Assembly (NCBI GenBank): GCA_019114005.1
Contig: DXGH01000025.1
Span: 1 to 62,041, forward strand
Source of the DNA: Candidatus Acetatifactor stercoripullorum
Lineage (GTDB): Bacteria; Bacillota; Clostridia; Lachnospirales; Lachnospiraceae
Reading direction: 5' to 3'
DNA length: 62,041 nt
Shown piece by piece: positions 48,095-57,202 of this stretch (within the stretch, counting starts at the first letter, position 1; each line of letters starts with the position of its first letter). The notes beneath the pieces were generated by a model. The model did not search any database, had not been told where the DNA came from, and was given only the letters and a program-made list of their open reading frames with translations. The position numbers were made by a program, and so were the translations under genes.

Positions 48095-49498
48095 ATGAAT
48101 ACGGATACCATAGCGGCCATTGCCACGGCCCTTTCAGATTCCGGCATTGGGATCGTCCGCATCAGCGGAGAGAACGCCATTGCAGTGGGAGACGCTGTTT
48201 TTCGAACGAAAAAGGGAGAAAAAAAGCTAAGCAGCGTTAAAAGTCACACCATACATTATGGGTTTATTGTAGATGAGCAGGAAAATATTGTGGATGAGGT
48301 AATGGCGGCAGTGATGCTGTCCCCCCATACCTATACCAGAGAGGATACGGTGGAAATCAACTGCCATGGGGGAGTCCTTGTGATGCAGAAAATTCTGGAG
48401 ACAGTTCTTAAAAATGGAGCCAGAATGGCCCAGCCGGGAGAATTTACAAAGAGAGCTTTTTTGAATGGCAGAATCGATCTTTCCAAGGCGGAGGCCGTGA
48501 TGGATTTGATTCATGCCCAGAATGAGTATGCCCTTTCCTCCTCCATCAATCAGCTGAGGGGAGAGCTTTCACAGCAGGTAAAGAAGCTTAGAGCTGAAAT
48601 TTTATATGAAATTGCCTTTATTGAATCGGCTCTGGATGATCCGGAGCACATCAGTCTGGAGGGCTATCCGGGGAGACTTTTGGAAAAGGTGAATTCTCTG
48701 TGTGAAGAGATAGAAAAGCTTATTTCCACCGCAGATAACGGGAAGAGGATAAAGGAGGGAATTTTCACTGTAATCGTGGGAAAGCCAAATGCGGGAAAGT
48801 CTTCTTTGATGAATCTTCTCACTGGGGAAGAAAAAGCCATTGTCACGGAGATTGCGGGCACTACCAGGGATGTGCTGGAGGAGTATATCAGTCTTCATGG
48901 GATTGGATTTCACGTAATAGACACTGCAGGAATTCGGGATACCCAGGATACTGTGGAAAAGATAGGTGTGGAAAAGGCAAAAAAATACGCTTCAGATGCG
49001 GATTTGATTGTGTATATGGTGGATGTATCCGTAGAGCTGGATGAAAGCGACAGAGAAATCATTTCCCTGATCGGAGAGAAGAATGCTGTTATTTTGTTGA
49101 ATAAGAGTGATCTGAAAAATATTGTGACAGAAGAAAAGCTGAATGCCCTGATAGCGGAGGTGCTTCCAGGGCATAAAAGGATACCTATGATAAAAACCTC
49201 CACCCTTGAAAAAACGGGAATTGATTTGTTTGAAAATACAGTGAGGGATATGTTTTTTCAAGGAGATATTCAGAGCAATCATCAGGTTGTGATTACGAAT
49301 CTGCGCCATAAGGCGGCTTTGCAGGAGGCCTGTGAAAGCCTTTATCTGGTGAGAAAAAGTATTTTAGAGGGAATGCCCGAGGATTTTTATTCCATTGATT
49401 TGATGAGCGCTTATGCTTCTCTTGGAACCATTATCGGCGAAGAGGTGGGAGAGGATTTGATTGAGGAAATCTTTTCTAAGTTTTGCATGGGAAAGTAA
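48095..49498 (+). CDS. mnmE: tRNA modification GTPase MnmE
   Basis: 467 residues. The N-terminal formyl-THF-binding domain, the G domain (GKPNAGKSSLMN, TRDVLEEY, DTAGIRD, LNKSDL) and the conserved C-terminal FCMGK ending are all present. ATG at 48095 with AAAGGGAT upstream is chosen; a longer frame starting at 48023 would translate part of the terminator hairpin. With MnmG it makes cmnm5U34 on tRNA. Confidence 0.96.
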   Translation: MNTDTIAAIATALSDSGIGIVRISGENAIAVGDAVFRTKKGEKKLSSVKSHTIHYGFIVDEQENIVDEVMAAVMLSPHTYTREDTVEINCHGGVLVMQKILETVLKNGARMAQPGEFTKRAFLNGRIDLSKAEAVMDLIHAQNEYALSSSINQLRGELSQQVKKLRAEILYEIAFIESALDDPEHISLEGYPGRLLEKVNSLCEEIEKLISTADNGKRIKEGIFTVIVGKPNAGKSSLMNLLTGEEKAIVTEIAGTTRDVLEEYISLHGIGFHVIDTAGIRDTQDTVEKIGVEKAKKYASDADLIVYMVDVSVELDESDREIISLIGEKNAVILLNKSDLKNIVTEEKLNALIAEVLPGHKRIPMIKTSTLEKTGIDLFENTVRDMFFQGDIQSNHQVVITNLRHKAALQEACESLYLVRKSILEGMPEDFYSIDLMSAYASLGTIIGEEVGEDLIEEIFSKFCMGK

Positions 49499-49512
49499 AG
49501 TGACAGGACAGT

Positions 49513-51477
49513 ATGGGAGTGAATTGTGCAATGAGTGAAGTACGTAAGAAGACGGATGTATGTGTGGTGGGCGCCGGCCATGCGGGCTGTGAGGCAGCCT
49601 TGGCCTGTGCCAGACTGGGACTGAAAACGGTTATTTTTACGGTCAGTGTGGACAGTATTGCCCTGATGCCCTGTAATCCCAATATCGGCGGCACCTCTAA
49701 GGGGCATCTTGTGCGGGAGCTGGACGCTCTGGGCGGAGAGATGGGAAAAAATATAGATAAGACCTTTATTCAATCTAAGATGTTAAATGTTTCAAAGGGT
49801 CCGGCCGTTCATTCCCTGCGGGCCCAGGCTGATAAGGCGGAGTATTCCAGAGCCATGAGAATGGTGTTGGAAAATCAGGAAAATCTTTTGATAAGGCAGG
49901 CGGAGGTCTGCGAGCTTTTGTGGGAGGATGAAAAAATCGGAGAGGATGTCTCTTCCTCTTTTCAAAAGAAGATTACGGGCGTAAAGACCTTTACGGGAAC
50001 CATTTATGAGTGTAAGGCTGTGATTCTCTGTACGGGAACTTATCTGCGGGCCAGATGTCTGTGTGGAGAGGCCATAACCTATACAGGACCAAACGGACTC
50101 CAGGCGGCAAATCATTTAACGGATTCCCTGAAAAAAATGGGAATTGTAATGAGGCGGTTTAAGACGGGGACTCCTGCCAGAATGGACAGACGCAGCATTG
50201 ATTTTTCCAAGATGGAGGAGCAGCCCGGGGACGAAAGGATTGTTCCCTTTTCCTTTTCCACGGACCCGGAAGCCATACAGAAGGAGCAGGTTTCCTGCTA
50301 TTTGACCTATACCAATGAAAAAACCCACGAGATCATCAGAAATAATCTGGACCGTTCCCCTATTTATGCGGGAATTATAGAGGGGACAGGCCCAAGGTAT
50401 TGTCCCTCTATTGAGGATAAGGTGGTAAAATTTGCAGAGAAGGAAAGGCATCAGGTTTTTATAGAGCCGGAGGGACTTTCTACCAATGAGATGTATGTGG
50501 GAGGCATGTCATCCTCTCTTCCGGAGGATGTACAGCTTGCCATGTATCGAACAGTGCCCGGGCTGGAGCATTGCGAGATGGTGAGGAATGCTTATGCCAT
50601 TGAGTATGACTGTATTGATGCAAAGCAGCTTTATCCTACGCTGGAATTTAAAGATATAAAGGGACTTTTCAGCGGCGGACAGTTTAATGGAAGCAGCGGT
50701 TATGAGGAGGCTGCCTGTCAGGGTTTGGTGGCCGGCATAAATGCCTCCATGGAAATCCTGGGAAGGGAGCCATTTATTTTTGACCGTTCTGAGAGCTATA
50801 TCGGGGTTTTGATCGATGATCTGGTTACAAAGGATAACAGGGAACCTTACCGGATGATGACCTCAAGAGCAGAATATCGTCTGCTTCTGCGTCAGGATAA
50901 TGCAGATCTGCGCCTTAGGGAAAAGGGATACCAGGCTGGCCTGGTTTCAAAGGAACAGATGGATGCACTCCTTCGGAAAAAAGAGCTGATAGAGAAGGAG
51001 ATAGAGCGTTTGAAGCATACCATTGTGGGGGCAAACAAAGAGATACAGCTCTTTTTGGAAGCTCACGGAAGCTCTCCCTTAAAAACTGCGGCTTCTTTAG
51101 CAGAATTAATGTGCAGGCCTGAATTGAGCTATGGGAAGCTTTCTGAAATTGACAAGGAGAGAACCGGGTTTTCCATGGAGCTTACCGGAAAGCCCTCTCT
51201 TCCGGCCCAGGTCATTGAACAGGTTGAGATTGAGATCAAATATGAGGGCTATATTGTCCGTCAAAAACGTCAGGTAGAGCAATATAAAAAGATGGAGAAA
51301 AAGAAGATACCGGAGGGACTGGATTATGATCAGGTGCCGTCCCTACGTCTGGAGGCAAGGCAGAAGCTGAAGGAATTTAAGCCTGTGTCTGTGGGGCAGG
51401 CTTCTCGGATTTCAGGGGTGTCTCCTGCGGATATTTCTGTGCTTCTTGTTTTTTTGGAGCATTATAACAAAGCATGA
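49513..51477 (+). CDS. mnmG: tRNA uridine 5-carboxymethylaminomethyl modification enzyme MnmG
   Basis: 654 residues. FAD-binding start [16 protein letters not shown], the later [14 protein letters not shown] and [16 protein letters not shown], and the C-terminal MnmE-binding helices are typical. The start is ambiguous: ATG at 49513 or 49531 six codons later, both with moderate ribosome sites. It overlaps rsmG by four bases. Confidence 0.96.
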   Translation: MGVNCAMSEVRKKTDVCVVGAGHAGCEAALACARLGLKTVIFTVSVDSIALMPCNPNIGGTSKGHLVRELDALGGEMGKNIDKTFIQSKMLNVSKGPAVHSLRAQADKAEYSRAMRMVLENQENLLIRQAEVCELLWEDEKIGEDVSSSFQKKITGVKTFTGTIYECKAVILCTGTYLRARCLCGEAITYTGPNGLQAANHLTDSLKKMGIVMRRFKTGTPARMDRRSIDFSKMEEQPGDERIVPFSFSTDPEAIQKEQVSCYLTYTNEKTHEIIRNNLDRSPIYAGIIEGTGPRYCPSIEDKVVKFAEKERHQVFIEPEGLSTNEMYVGGMSSSLPEDVQLAMYRTVPGLEHCEMVRNAYAIEYDCIDAKQLYPTLEFKDIKGLFSGGQFNGSSGYEEAACQGLVAGINASMEILGREPFIFDRSESYIGVLIDDLVTKDNREPYRMMTSRAEYRLLLRQDNADLRLREKGYQAGLVSKEQMDALLRKKELIEKEIERLKHTIVGANKEIQLFLEAHGSSPLKTAASLAELMCRPELSYGKLSEIDKERTGFSMELTGKPSLPAQVIEQVEIEIKYEGYIVRQKRQVEQYKKMEKKKIPEGLDYDQVPSLRLEARQKLKEFKPVSVGQASRISGVSPADISVLLVFLEHYNKA

Positions 51478-52220
51478 AGTTTTGGAGGAACACTTTGAAT
51501 AAAGAATATAATACAGTGCAGTTTGAAAAAGATTTAAAAGAGTTTGGCATAGAGCTTTCAGAAAAGCAAAGGGAGCAGTTTCTTCTCTATTATGAACTGC
51601 TGATTGAAAAAAATCAGGTGATGAATCTTACGGCCATTACGGACTATGATGAGGTGATGAAAAAGCATTTTGTTGACAGCGTCTCTTTGGTTCGTGCCTG
51701 TGACATGAAGAGAGGGATTTCAGTGGTTGATGTGGGAACGGGAGCGGGCTTTCCGGGACTTGCTTTAAAGATTGTGTTTCCTGATTTAAGGGTGACTCTT
51801 TTAGATTCCTTAAATAAGAGAGTATTATTTTTGAAGGAAGTGGTTGAAAAACTGGGTTTGAAGGAAGTTACGGCGCTGCATGGAAGGGCTGAGGATCTGG
51901 CAAGGCAGAAGGAGCTGAGAGAACGATTTGATCTGTGTGTTTCCAGAGCCGTTGCAAATCTTTCTACTCTTTCGGAATACTGCCTTCCTTTTGTGAAGGT
52001 GGGCGGCAGCTTTATTTCTTATAAATCTGAGAAGATTTCTGAAGAGCTTCCCCTTGCAGAAAATGCCATACAGGTTTTAGGGGGAAAAATCAAGGATCAG
52101 GTTTCCTTTTATCTCCCGGATTCTGATATTTACAGAAATCTGTTTGTTGTGGAAAAAATAAAGCAGACTCCAAAAAAATTTCCCAGGAAGGCAGGAATTC
52201 CTGGGAAAGAACCTTTGTAA
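51474..52220 (+). CDS. rsmG: 16S rRNA (guanine-N7)-methyltransferase RsmG
   Basis: 248 residues. SAM-binding motif [20 protein letters not shown] and [19 protein letters not shown] identify RsmG, which methylates G527 of 16S rRNA. The C-terminus [11 protein letters not shown] is the usual one, but its codons double as a perfect inverted repeat (TTCCCAGGAA ... TTCCTGGGAA, near 52180-52208), probably a transcript-ending hairpin inside the coding end. Convergent with the next gene, stops touching. Confidence 0.93.
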   Translation: MKFWRNTLNKEYNTVQFEKDLKEFGIELSEKQREQFLLYYELLIEKNQVMNLTAITDYDEVMKKHFVDSVSLVRACDMKRGISVVDVGTGAGFPGLALKIVFPDLRVTLLDSLNKRVLFLKEVVEKLGLKEVTALHGRAEDLARQKELRERFDLCVSRAVANLSTLSEYCLPFVKVGGSFISYKSEKISEELPLAENAIQVLGGKIKDQVSFYLPDSDIYRNLFVVEKIKQTPKKFPRKAGIPGKEPL

Positions 52221-53171
52221 TTATGAATTTAAAAATAACTGAATGGCAGATAGTGTTTCCTCGGGCCGTTCCAGATGGGGGAGCTGCTTTGTTTTTTCGA
52301 TAAAAGTGGTTTCAATTGCGCCGTTGTAATACACGTAATTTTCGATGATGGTATCAATGTCTGCTTTTTCCTTTCCGGAAATGAGATAAATGCTGTTATT
52401 GATTTCCTTTAAGGCGTGCAGAATGTTGATGTTTGTGTATCTTCCCACATAACTGGCATAGGAATGCTTAGAGTGGTAATCTGTGGTGTGAGAAGCCTCC
52501 ATGTAGGATAATATATCTTTTTCTTCTATTTTGTAAGGATTGTAAAAGTAACTTTCTTCAAATAATTTTTGAAAAGCCGTTCTTCCTGTCTGCATATTGT
52601 AGAGGAAAGTACCCAGTACGGGAGTGTCCAGAAGAAGCTTTAAAATTTTGGTCTGCCTGGAAGGAATCTGATTCAGCTGAAAAAGACTCTGAGGATTTAT
52701 GCCGATGAGTTTTCTCACTGTCTCACTGTCGTTATGGCATACCATCACTGCAACTGCAAAGGCGTCCCCCGAGGCTGTGATATCTGTTTTTTTACCGATT
52801 ACGTTTTTGATAAAATCGGTGACCATTTGGACGTATAGATAATTGGTAAAGGTGATATCCGGCTTGTCGGAAAGTCCATAACCTAAAAAATCAATGGCGT
52901 AAACCTCGTGGTCCTTTGCCAGTTGATTTAATATTTTTGAAAATTCGTAGCAAGAGCTTCCTACTGTCAGGTTGTGAAGCAGAAGAAGAGGCGTTCCCGT
53001 TCCCTTTTTGATATATCTGATTTTCCCAAATCTCCATTCATAGTATTGATTATCGGGAAATGCCAGAACGTTTTTTCCTGTGGAAGCGGCATACTGTAAA
53101 CGGTTTATGATATGGATGGTGCCTGCTGCCAAAGCTGTCAGAAATAAAATTTTTTTTGCTTTTTGATTCAT
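52221..53171 (-). CDS. alpha/beta-hydrolase fold protein, nucleophile motif atypical
   Basis: 316 residues: an N-terminal hydrophobic segment (about 7-22, signal anchor-like) and an alpha/beta hydrolase fold with LLLLHNLTVGSSCYEFS (oxyanion region), VYAIDFLGYGLSDKP and a C-terminal His in KQLPHLERPEE. The nucleophile elbow, normally GxSxG, reads ITASGDAFAV, where no Ser sits in the expected place. So catalysis is in doubt. It is probably membrane-facing. Found next to rsmG in related clostridia by general experience; role unknown. Confidence 0.75.
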   Translation of the reverse strand: MNQKAKKILFLTALAAGTIHIINRLQYAASTGKNVLAFPDNQYYEWRFGKIRYIKKGTGTPLLLLHNLTVGSSCYEFSKILNQLAKDHEVYAIDFLGYGLSDKPDITFTNYLYVQMVTDFIKNVIGKKTDITASGDAFAVAVMVCHNDSETVRKLIGINPQSLFQLNQIPSRQTKILKLLLDTPVLGTFLYNMQTGRTAFQKLFEESYFYNPYKIEEKDILSYMEASHTTDYHSKHSYASYVGRYTNINILHALKEINNSIYLISGKEKADIDTIIENYVYYNGAIETTFIEKTKQLPHLERPEETLSAIQLFLNS

Positions 53172-53244
53172 GCCAAACCCCTTGTCTTTTCCTGTTTTTC
53201 TTTTATTATATAGGAAATAATTAAAACATACAAATAAAATGTGT

Positions 53245-53273
53245 TTTACATATGATTGATTTTATTATATTAT
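53245..53273 (+). promoter_or_regulatory. promoter of the cytoplasmic kinase gene
   Basis: TTTACA (53245-53250), 17 bases, TATTAT (53268-53273); about 78 bases of leader follow. Confidence 0.5.
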
Positions 53274-53333
53274 GTTAATGTAGAATACATAGGAAGCATA
53301 TTTGAATCAAAGACGAAATGAAAATATAGGATT

Positions 53334-53347
53334 AGAACATATGTTCT
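53334..53347. promoter_or_regulatory. 14-bp perfect palindrome near the kinase start
   Basis: AGAACATATGTTCT, ten bases before the ATG at 53358, in place of a normal ribosome site. It could be an operator or an RNA stem limiting translation. Confidence 0.4.
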
Positions 53348-53357
53348 TAATAAGCTT

Positions 53358-54326
53358 ATGAATCATGCTAATTATAAAAAGCTTTCTCACCTGCTCCAGG
53401 AGCTGGAGCAGGAAAAAAGAGAAATTGAAGAAAAAATAAATGATAATTTATTGAAGATAAAAGAATTTGATATTTATACGGCTTCTATTTTAGAAAAGGA
53501 AGATCGTGATTTTAAAGTTTTTTCTCCCAGGGATGCAGAGAGTATTCATAAGGAGGAATTTGAGAGGATAAAAAGAGAAAAATTGTCCTGCCTTGCAGAA
53601 AATGAACGTCTGCATCAAAGGAGAGACATCCTTATCTCCAGGGTGGCTACTGTGAAGGATATTCTGGAGGAGGAAAAGGATTTGTCCAATCTGATGGCTT
53701 TAAGCATTCAGGAGGAGGACAGACAGAGGATTGCCAGGGAGCTTCATGATACATCACTGCAGAACCTGGCCCATTTAATTCATAAGATTGAGTTAAGCAG
53801 TTTATTCATTGATCAGGACCCGGTGAGGGCAAAGCTGGAATTATCCGTTGTGAATAAAAACCTTAGAGAAATTATTGAAGAAATCAGATGTACAATTTTT
53901 GATCTGCGTCCTATGAGCTTTGATGATTTGGGTTTGAAGGCTGCCTTTGAGCGTTTGGTCAGTGGAATCAATGAAAAAGGTAATTATGAAATTGATTTGT
54001 CTTTAGAAGAAGTTTCATGTGAAAACAATCTGATTTTAATGTCTATATACAGAGTTGCAAAGGAATGTCTGATTAACATTGTAAAGCATGCAGATGCGGA
54101 TCGCATTTTATTTCATTGTGAATGTAAGGACAACCTTTGCCTGATTCATATAGAGGATAATGGAAAGGGTTTCGATCCGAACAGACCGGGTGAAGATTCT
54201 GATAAGCATTTTGGAATTTCTGTAATTAAGGAGCGAATTGCCTTGATTGGTGGAAAAATAGAAATTGATTCTAAAATAGACCAGGGCACTAAAATAAGAA
54301 TAGAAGTGCCTATTTTTAATAAGTAA
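53358..54326 (+). CDS. soluble sensor histidine kinase, DegS-like
   Basis: 322 residues without membrane helices. The first ~110 form a long coiled coil rich in Glu/Lys/Arg (LLQELEQEKREIEEKINDN), as in DegS. The HisKA_3 motif RIARELHDTSLQNLAHLI puts the phospho-His at about 130; the ATPase half has YRVAKECLINIVKHADA, EDNGKGFDP and HFGISVIKERIA. Partner of the LuxR-type regulator that follows. There is no clear Shine-Dalgarno before the ATG. Cytosolic signal unknown. Confidence 0.88.
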   Translation: MNHANYKKLSHLLQELEQEKREIEEKINDNLLKIKEFDIYTASILEKEDRDFKVFSPRDAESIHKEEFERIKREKLSCLAENERLHQRRDILISRVATVKDILEEEKDLSNLMALSIQEEDRQRIARELHDTSLQNLAHLIHKIELSSLFIDQDPVRAKLELSVVNKNLREIIEEIRCTIFDLRPMSFDDLGLKAAFERLVSGINEKGNYEIDLSLEEVSCENNLILMSIYRVAKECLINIVKHADADRILFHCECKDNLCLIHIEDNGKGFDPNRPGEDSDKHFGISVIKERIALIGGKIEIDSKIDQGTKIRIEVPIFNK

Positions 54327-54362
54327 TTGCGAAACGTATAGAAGTGAGTTTTGGAATTACTT
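54321..54362. repeat. intergenic inverted-repeat element, copy 1
   Basis: AAGTAATTGCGAAAC (54321-54335) and GTTTTGGAATTACTT (54348-54362) face each other around 12 bases. Short version of the family also seen at 56214 and 58809. Confidence 0.55.
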
Positions 54363-54393
54363 AATAAATTTTGAATGAGAGGACATGGATATA

Positions 54394-55038
54394 ATGTGTG
54401 TAAAAGTGATGTTGGCCGATGATCATATTCTTATGAGAGAGGGTATCAGACAGCTTTTAGAATTTGACGGCAGTATTGAGGTTGTGGAGGAAGCAAATGA
54501 TGGAGAAGAATGTTTGACAAAGTTAAGAAAAGCAAAACCGGATGTCCTTCTTTTAGACATTAATATGCCAAAGAAAAATGGAATAGAAGTTTTAGAGGAG
54601 ATAAAGAAAGAAAAAATAGATGTAAAGGTATTGATTCTTACAGTACATAATGAGATTGAATATTTGATAAGAGCAATCGATATTGGAGTAGATGGTTATA
54701 TTTTAAAGGATTCAGAATCGTCCGAATTAAAGAAAGCAATTCATATGCTGATGAAGGGTGAAAATTATATTCAGCCTAATTTGATACCTGCTTTGAATCA
54801 CCGATTGATTGTAAGAGATTCGGACAGAGATAAAATAGAGTCTCTTACAAAGAGAGAATTAGAGGTTTTAATTCAGGTTGCTAATGGTATGTTTAATAAG
54901 GAGATAGCTTCTGCTTTACACATCAGTGAGAGAACTGTGAAAAATCATATTTCAAATATATTTAAGAAAATAGATGTTTCAGACAGAACCCAGGCTGCGG
55001 TTTTTGCTATAAAAAATGACTTAATTAAGCTTTATTAG
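54394..55038 (+). CDS. response regulator, NarL/LuxR family (DegU-like)
   Basis: 214 residues from ATG 54394, which has AGAGGA nine bases upstream; an ATG three codons earlier is too close to that site. Receiver: MLADDHILMREGIRQLL, phospho-Asp in VLLLDINMPKKNG, Lys in YILKDSESS. The LuxR HTH is LTKRELEVLIQVANGMFNKEIA followed by ISERTVKNHISNIFKKI. Its TAG is two bases before the parS palindrome that can act as its terminator. Confidence 0.9.
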   Translation: MCVKVMLADDHILMREGIRQLLEFDGSIEVVEEANDGEECLTKLRKAKPDVLLLDINMPKKNGIEVLEEIKKEKIDVKVLILTVHNEIEYLIRAIDIGVDGYILKDSESSELKKAIHMLMKGENYIQPNLIPALNHRLIVRDSDRDKIESLTKRELEVLIQVANGMFNKEIASALHISERTVKNHISNIFKKIDVSDRTQAAVFAIKNDLIKLY

Positions 55039-55040
55039 TG

Positions 55041-55078
55041 GGAGAGAAAAATGTTTCACGTGAAACATTTTTCTCTCC
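55041..55078. other. parS: parS site 1 inside a 38-bp perfect palindrome
   Basis: The perfect 16-base ParB site TGTTTCACGTGAAACA lies at 55052-55067. It is the centre of an exact palindrome covering 55041-55078, with GGAGAGAAAA on one side and TTTTCTCTCC on the other. As RNA it would form a hairpin just after the regulator's stop codon. Confidence 0.9.
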
Positions 55079-55099
55079 TTTTCATAAAACACAAGATAA

Positions 55100-55115
55100 T
55101 GTTTCACGTGAAACA
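55100..55115. other. parS: parS site 2
   Basis: A second perfect TGTTTCACGTGAAACA, 48 bases from the first, centre to centre. Half copies GTGAAACA follow at about 55146 and 55168. Confidence 0.92.
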
Positions 55116-55180
55116 TTTAAACCCAAGATATTGTGACCAATATCCGTGAAACATCATATAAATCAGTGTGAAACATAATT

Positions 55181-55347
55181 TTGTAACAGTTCAGCCATAA
55201 GCTGTATGACAAGCAAATCATGCTTGCATGAAGTTGCTTGTTGTGCAGCTTATGAGCGGAGCGCCCGATAATGAGCAAAGGCAGCTGCATAGCAGCGGAA
55301 AAGCGCCTTGGCGCGGCTTTGCGAATGGCGCAGGCTGAACAATTACA
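55181..55347. repeat. 167-bp structured intergenic repeat element
   Basis: Terminal inverted repeats TTGTAACAGTTCAGCC (55181-55196) and GGCTGAACAATTACA (55333-55347). Inside, CATAAGCTG pairs with CAGCTTATG and GACAAGCAA with TTGCTTGTTG in one long hairpin, followed by GC-rich hairpins (for example GCGCC-TTG-GCGC). No coding frame. Looks like a MITE-type or structured repeat; I believe similar sequences are dispersed in Lachnospiraceae genomes but could not check. Confidence 0.55.
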
Positions 55348-55395
55348 CTTTATACCAGTTTTCAATATTTTCATGTAGATATCTTTTGCTATAAG

Positions 55396-55404
55396 TGATA
55401 TAAT
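55396..55404 (+). promoter_or_regulatory. extended -10 promoter of parA
   Basis: TGA followed by TATAAT, 32 bases before parA; weak -35. Confidence 0.5.
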
Positions 55405-55436
55405 TGTAAAGCGAAACATAGGAAAGGCGAAAAAAT

Positions 55437-56198
55437 ATGGGAAGAATTATAGCAATTGCAAATCAAAAGGGGGGCGTTGGAAAAACTACTACCTCGATTA
55501 ATTTATCTGCTTCATTGGCATCCAAAGGAAAGAAAGTGTTAGTGATCGATACAGACCCACAGGGAAACACTACAAGTGGATTTGGTATAGATAAAAATAA
55601 TCTGGAAAATACAATTTACGAATTAATTTTGGGAGAGTGTTCTATCAGAGATTGTATTATAAAGGATGTTATTCCAGGTGTTTCTGTGGTTCCCTCCAAT
55701 GTAAATCTTGCGGCGGCTGAAATTGAGCTGATTGGCATTGACAAGAAGGAGTACATACTGAGCAATGAGGTAGATTATATTAAGGAAGAATATGATTTTA
55801 TCATTATTGATTGTCCTCCTTCCCTGAATATGCTGACTATAAATGCCATGACTACAGCTGACAGTGTTTTAGTACCCATTCAATGTGAATATTATGCGTT
55901 GGAAGGTTTAAGCCAGTTAATTCATACGGTAAATTTGGTTAAGGAACGATTAAATCCGGAACTTGAGATGGAGGGTGTAGTCTTTACTATGTATGACGCC
56001 AGGACAAACTTGTCCATGCAGGTTGTGGAAAATGTAAAAAAGAATTTAAACCAAAGAGTTTATGAGACTTTAATTCCAAGAAATATCAGGCTGGCGGAAG
56101 CTCCCAGCTATGGATTGCCTATCAACATGTATGATGCAAAATCTGCAGGAGCAGAGGCCTACATGCAGCTGGCGGAGGAAGTAATCCGTAATGAATAA
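55437..56198 (+). CDS. parA: chromosome partitioning ATPase ParA/Soj
   Basis: 253 residues of the deviant Walker A type: IAIANQKGGVGKTTTSINL at the start, then DTDPQGNTTSGFG and DCPPSLNMLTINA. No N-terminal HTH, so the chromosomal Soj form. Works with ParB at parS to separate origins and modulates DnaA. GGAAAGG lies about ten bases before the ATG. Two parS sites lie just upstream. Confidence 0.96.
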   Translation: MGRIIAIANQKGGVGKTTTSINLSASLASKGKKVLVIDTDPQGNTTSGFGIDKNNLENTIYELILGECSIRDCIIKDVIPGVSVVPSNVNLAAAEIELIGIDKKEYILSNEVDYIKEEYDFIIIDCPPSLNMLTINAMTTADSVLVPIQCEYYALEGLSQLIHTVNLVKERLNPELEMEGVVFTMYDARTNLSMQVVENVKKNLNQRVYETLIPRNIRLAEAPSYGLPINMYDAKSAGAEAYMQLAEEVIRNE

Positions 56199-56213
56199 GC
56201 TTTTAAAAACAAT

Positions 56214-56257
56214 TAATTGCGAAACTTGCTGATACCAGGAATCGAGCTTCGCAATTA
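56214..56257. repeat. intergenic inverted-repeat element, copy 2
   Basis: TAATTGCGAA (56214-56223) and TTCGCAATTA (56248-56257) are perfect inverted repeats. The right part CTGATACCAG followed by CGAG-C-TTCGCAA nearly equals the right end of the copy at 58809-58937. Confidence 0.65.
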
Positions 56258-56283
56258 CATGAAGGATTTTAAATAAGGAGAGG

Positions 56284-57180
56284 ATGATCGATCATATGGC
56301 GGCAAGAGGATTGGGAAAAGGGTTAGATTCTTTGATTCCAGATGCAGTTGGGGAAGCAAAGACAAAAAAAGAAATAAAGAATGCTGTTTCTGAAAATAAT
56401 GGGCCGGAGACGATTGTGAAGATAACAAGAGTGGAGCCCAACAGAGAGCAGCCTCGTAAAAATTTTGATGAGGATGCACTGCAGGAGCTGGCAGACTCTA
56501 TCAAACAATTTGGACTTTTGCAGCCTATTTTGGTACAGGACAGAAAAGAGTATTATGAGATTATTGCAGGGGAGCGCAGATGGCGGGCTGCAAAAATGGC
56601 GGGATTAAAAGAGATTCCTGTAATTATCCGCAATTATACAGATCAGGAGATTGTTGAAATATCCCTGATAGAAAATATACAGCGCGAGGATTTGAATCCC
56701 ATTGAAGAGGCCCAGGCTTATAAGAGACTGCTGACAGAATTTCACTTAAAGCAGGATGAAGTAGCTGAGAGGGTTTCCAAAAGCCGCGCTGCGGTGACAA
56801 ATTCCATCCGTCTTTTGAAGCTTTCAGATGAGGTGCAGCAGATGGTTATTGACGAAATGATCAGCACCGGACATGCAAGAGCTCTTTTGGCAGTGGAAAA
56901 TCCGGAGGAACAGTATACCCTTGCTCAAAAAATCTTTGATGAAAAGCTTAGTGTCAGAGATGTGGAAAAGCTGGTAAAAAATCTACATAAGCCTGTCAAG
57001 CAGAAAAAAATGGATGATAAAGCGCTGCAGGCCATCTATCTGGATATAGAGGAAAAGCTAAAGCAAAAGCTCAGCACAAAGGTGATCGTATCCGCAAAGG
57101 GTGAGGGGGCTGGAAAAATTGAAATTGAATTTTACAGCCATGAAGATTTGGACAGGCTGCTTGAAATGATCGGGAAGTAA
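56284..57180 (+). CDS. parB: chromosome partitioning protein ParB/Spo0J
   Basis: 298 residues: GLGKGLDSLIP start, CTPase/ParB-N domain (REQPRKNFDEDALQELADSI, AGERRWRAAKMAG, ENIQREDLNPIEEAQAY), HTH with SKSRAAVTNSIRLLKL, and a C-terminal dimer domain. Loads on parS and slides along DNA. Start uncertain: ATG 56284 lies very close to AAGGAG, ATG 56296 farther away. Confidence 0.95.
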   Translation: MIDHMAARGLGKGLDSLIPDAVGEAKTKKEIKNAVSENNGPETIVKITRVEPNREQPRKNFDEDALQELADSIKQFGLLQPILVQDRKEYYEIIAGERRWRAAKMAGLKEIPVIIRNYTDQEIVEISLIENIQREDLNPIEEAQAYKRLLTEFHLKQDEVAERVSKSRAAVTNSIRLLKLSDEVQQMVIDEMISTGHARALLAVENPEEQYTLAQKIFDEKLSVRDVEKLVKNLHKPVKQKKMDDKALQAIYLDIEEKLKQKLSTKVIVSAKGEGAGKIEIEFYSHEDLDRLLEMIGK

Positions 57181-57202
57181 TAAATAAAGTACAGAGGAGA
57201 AA

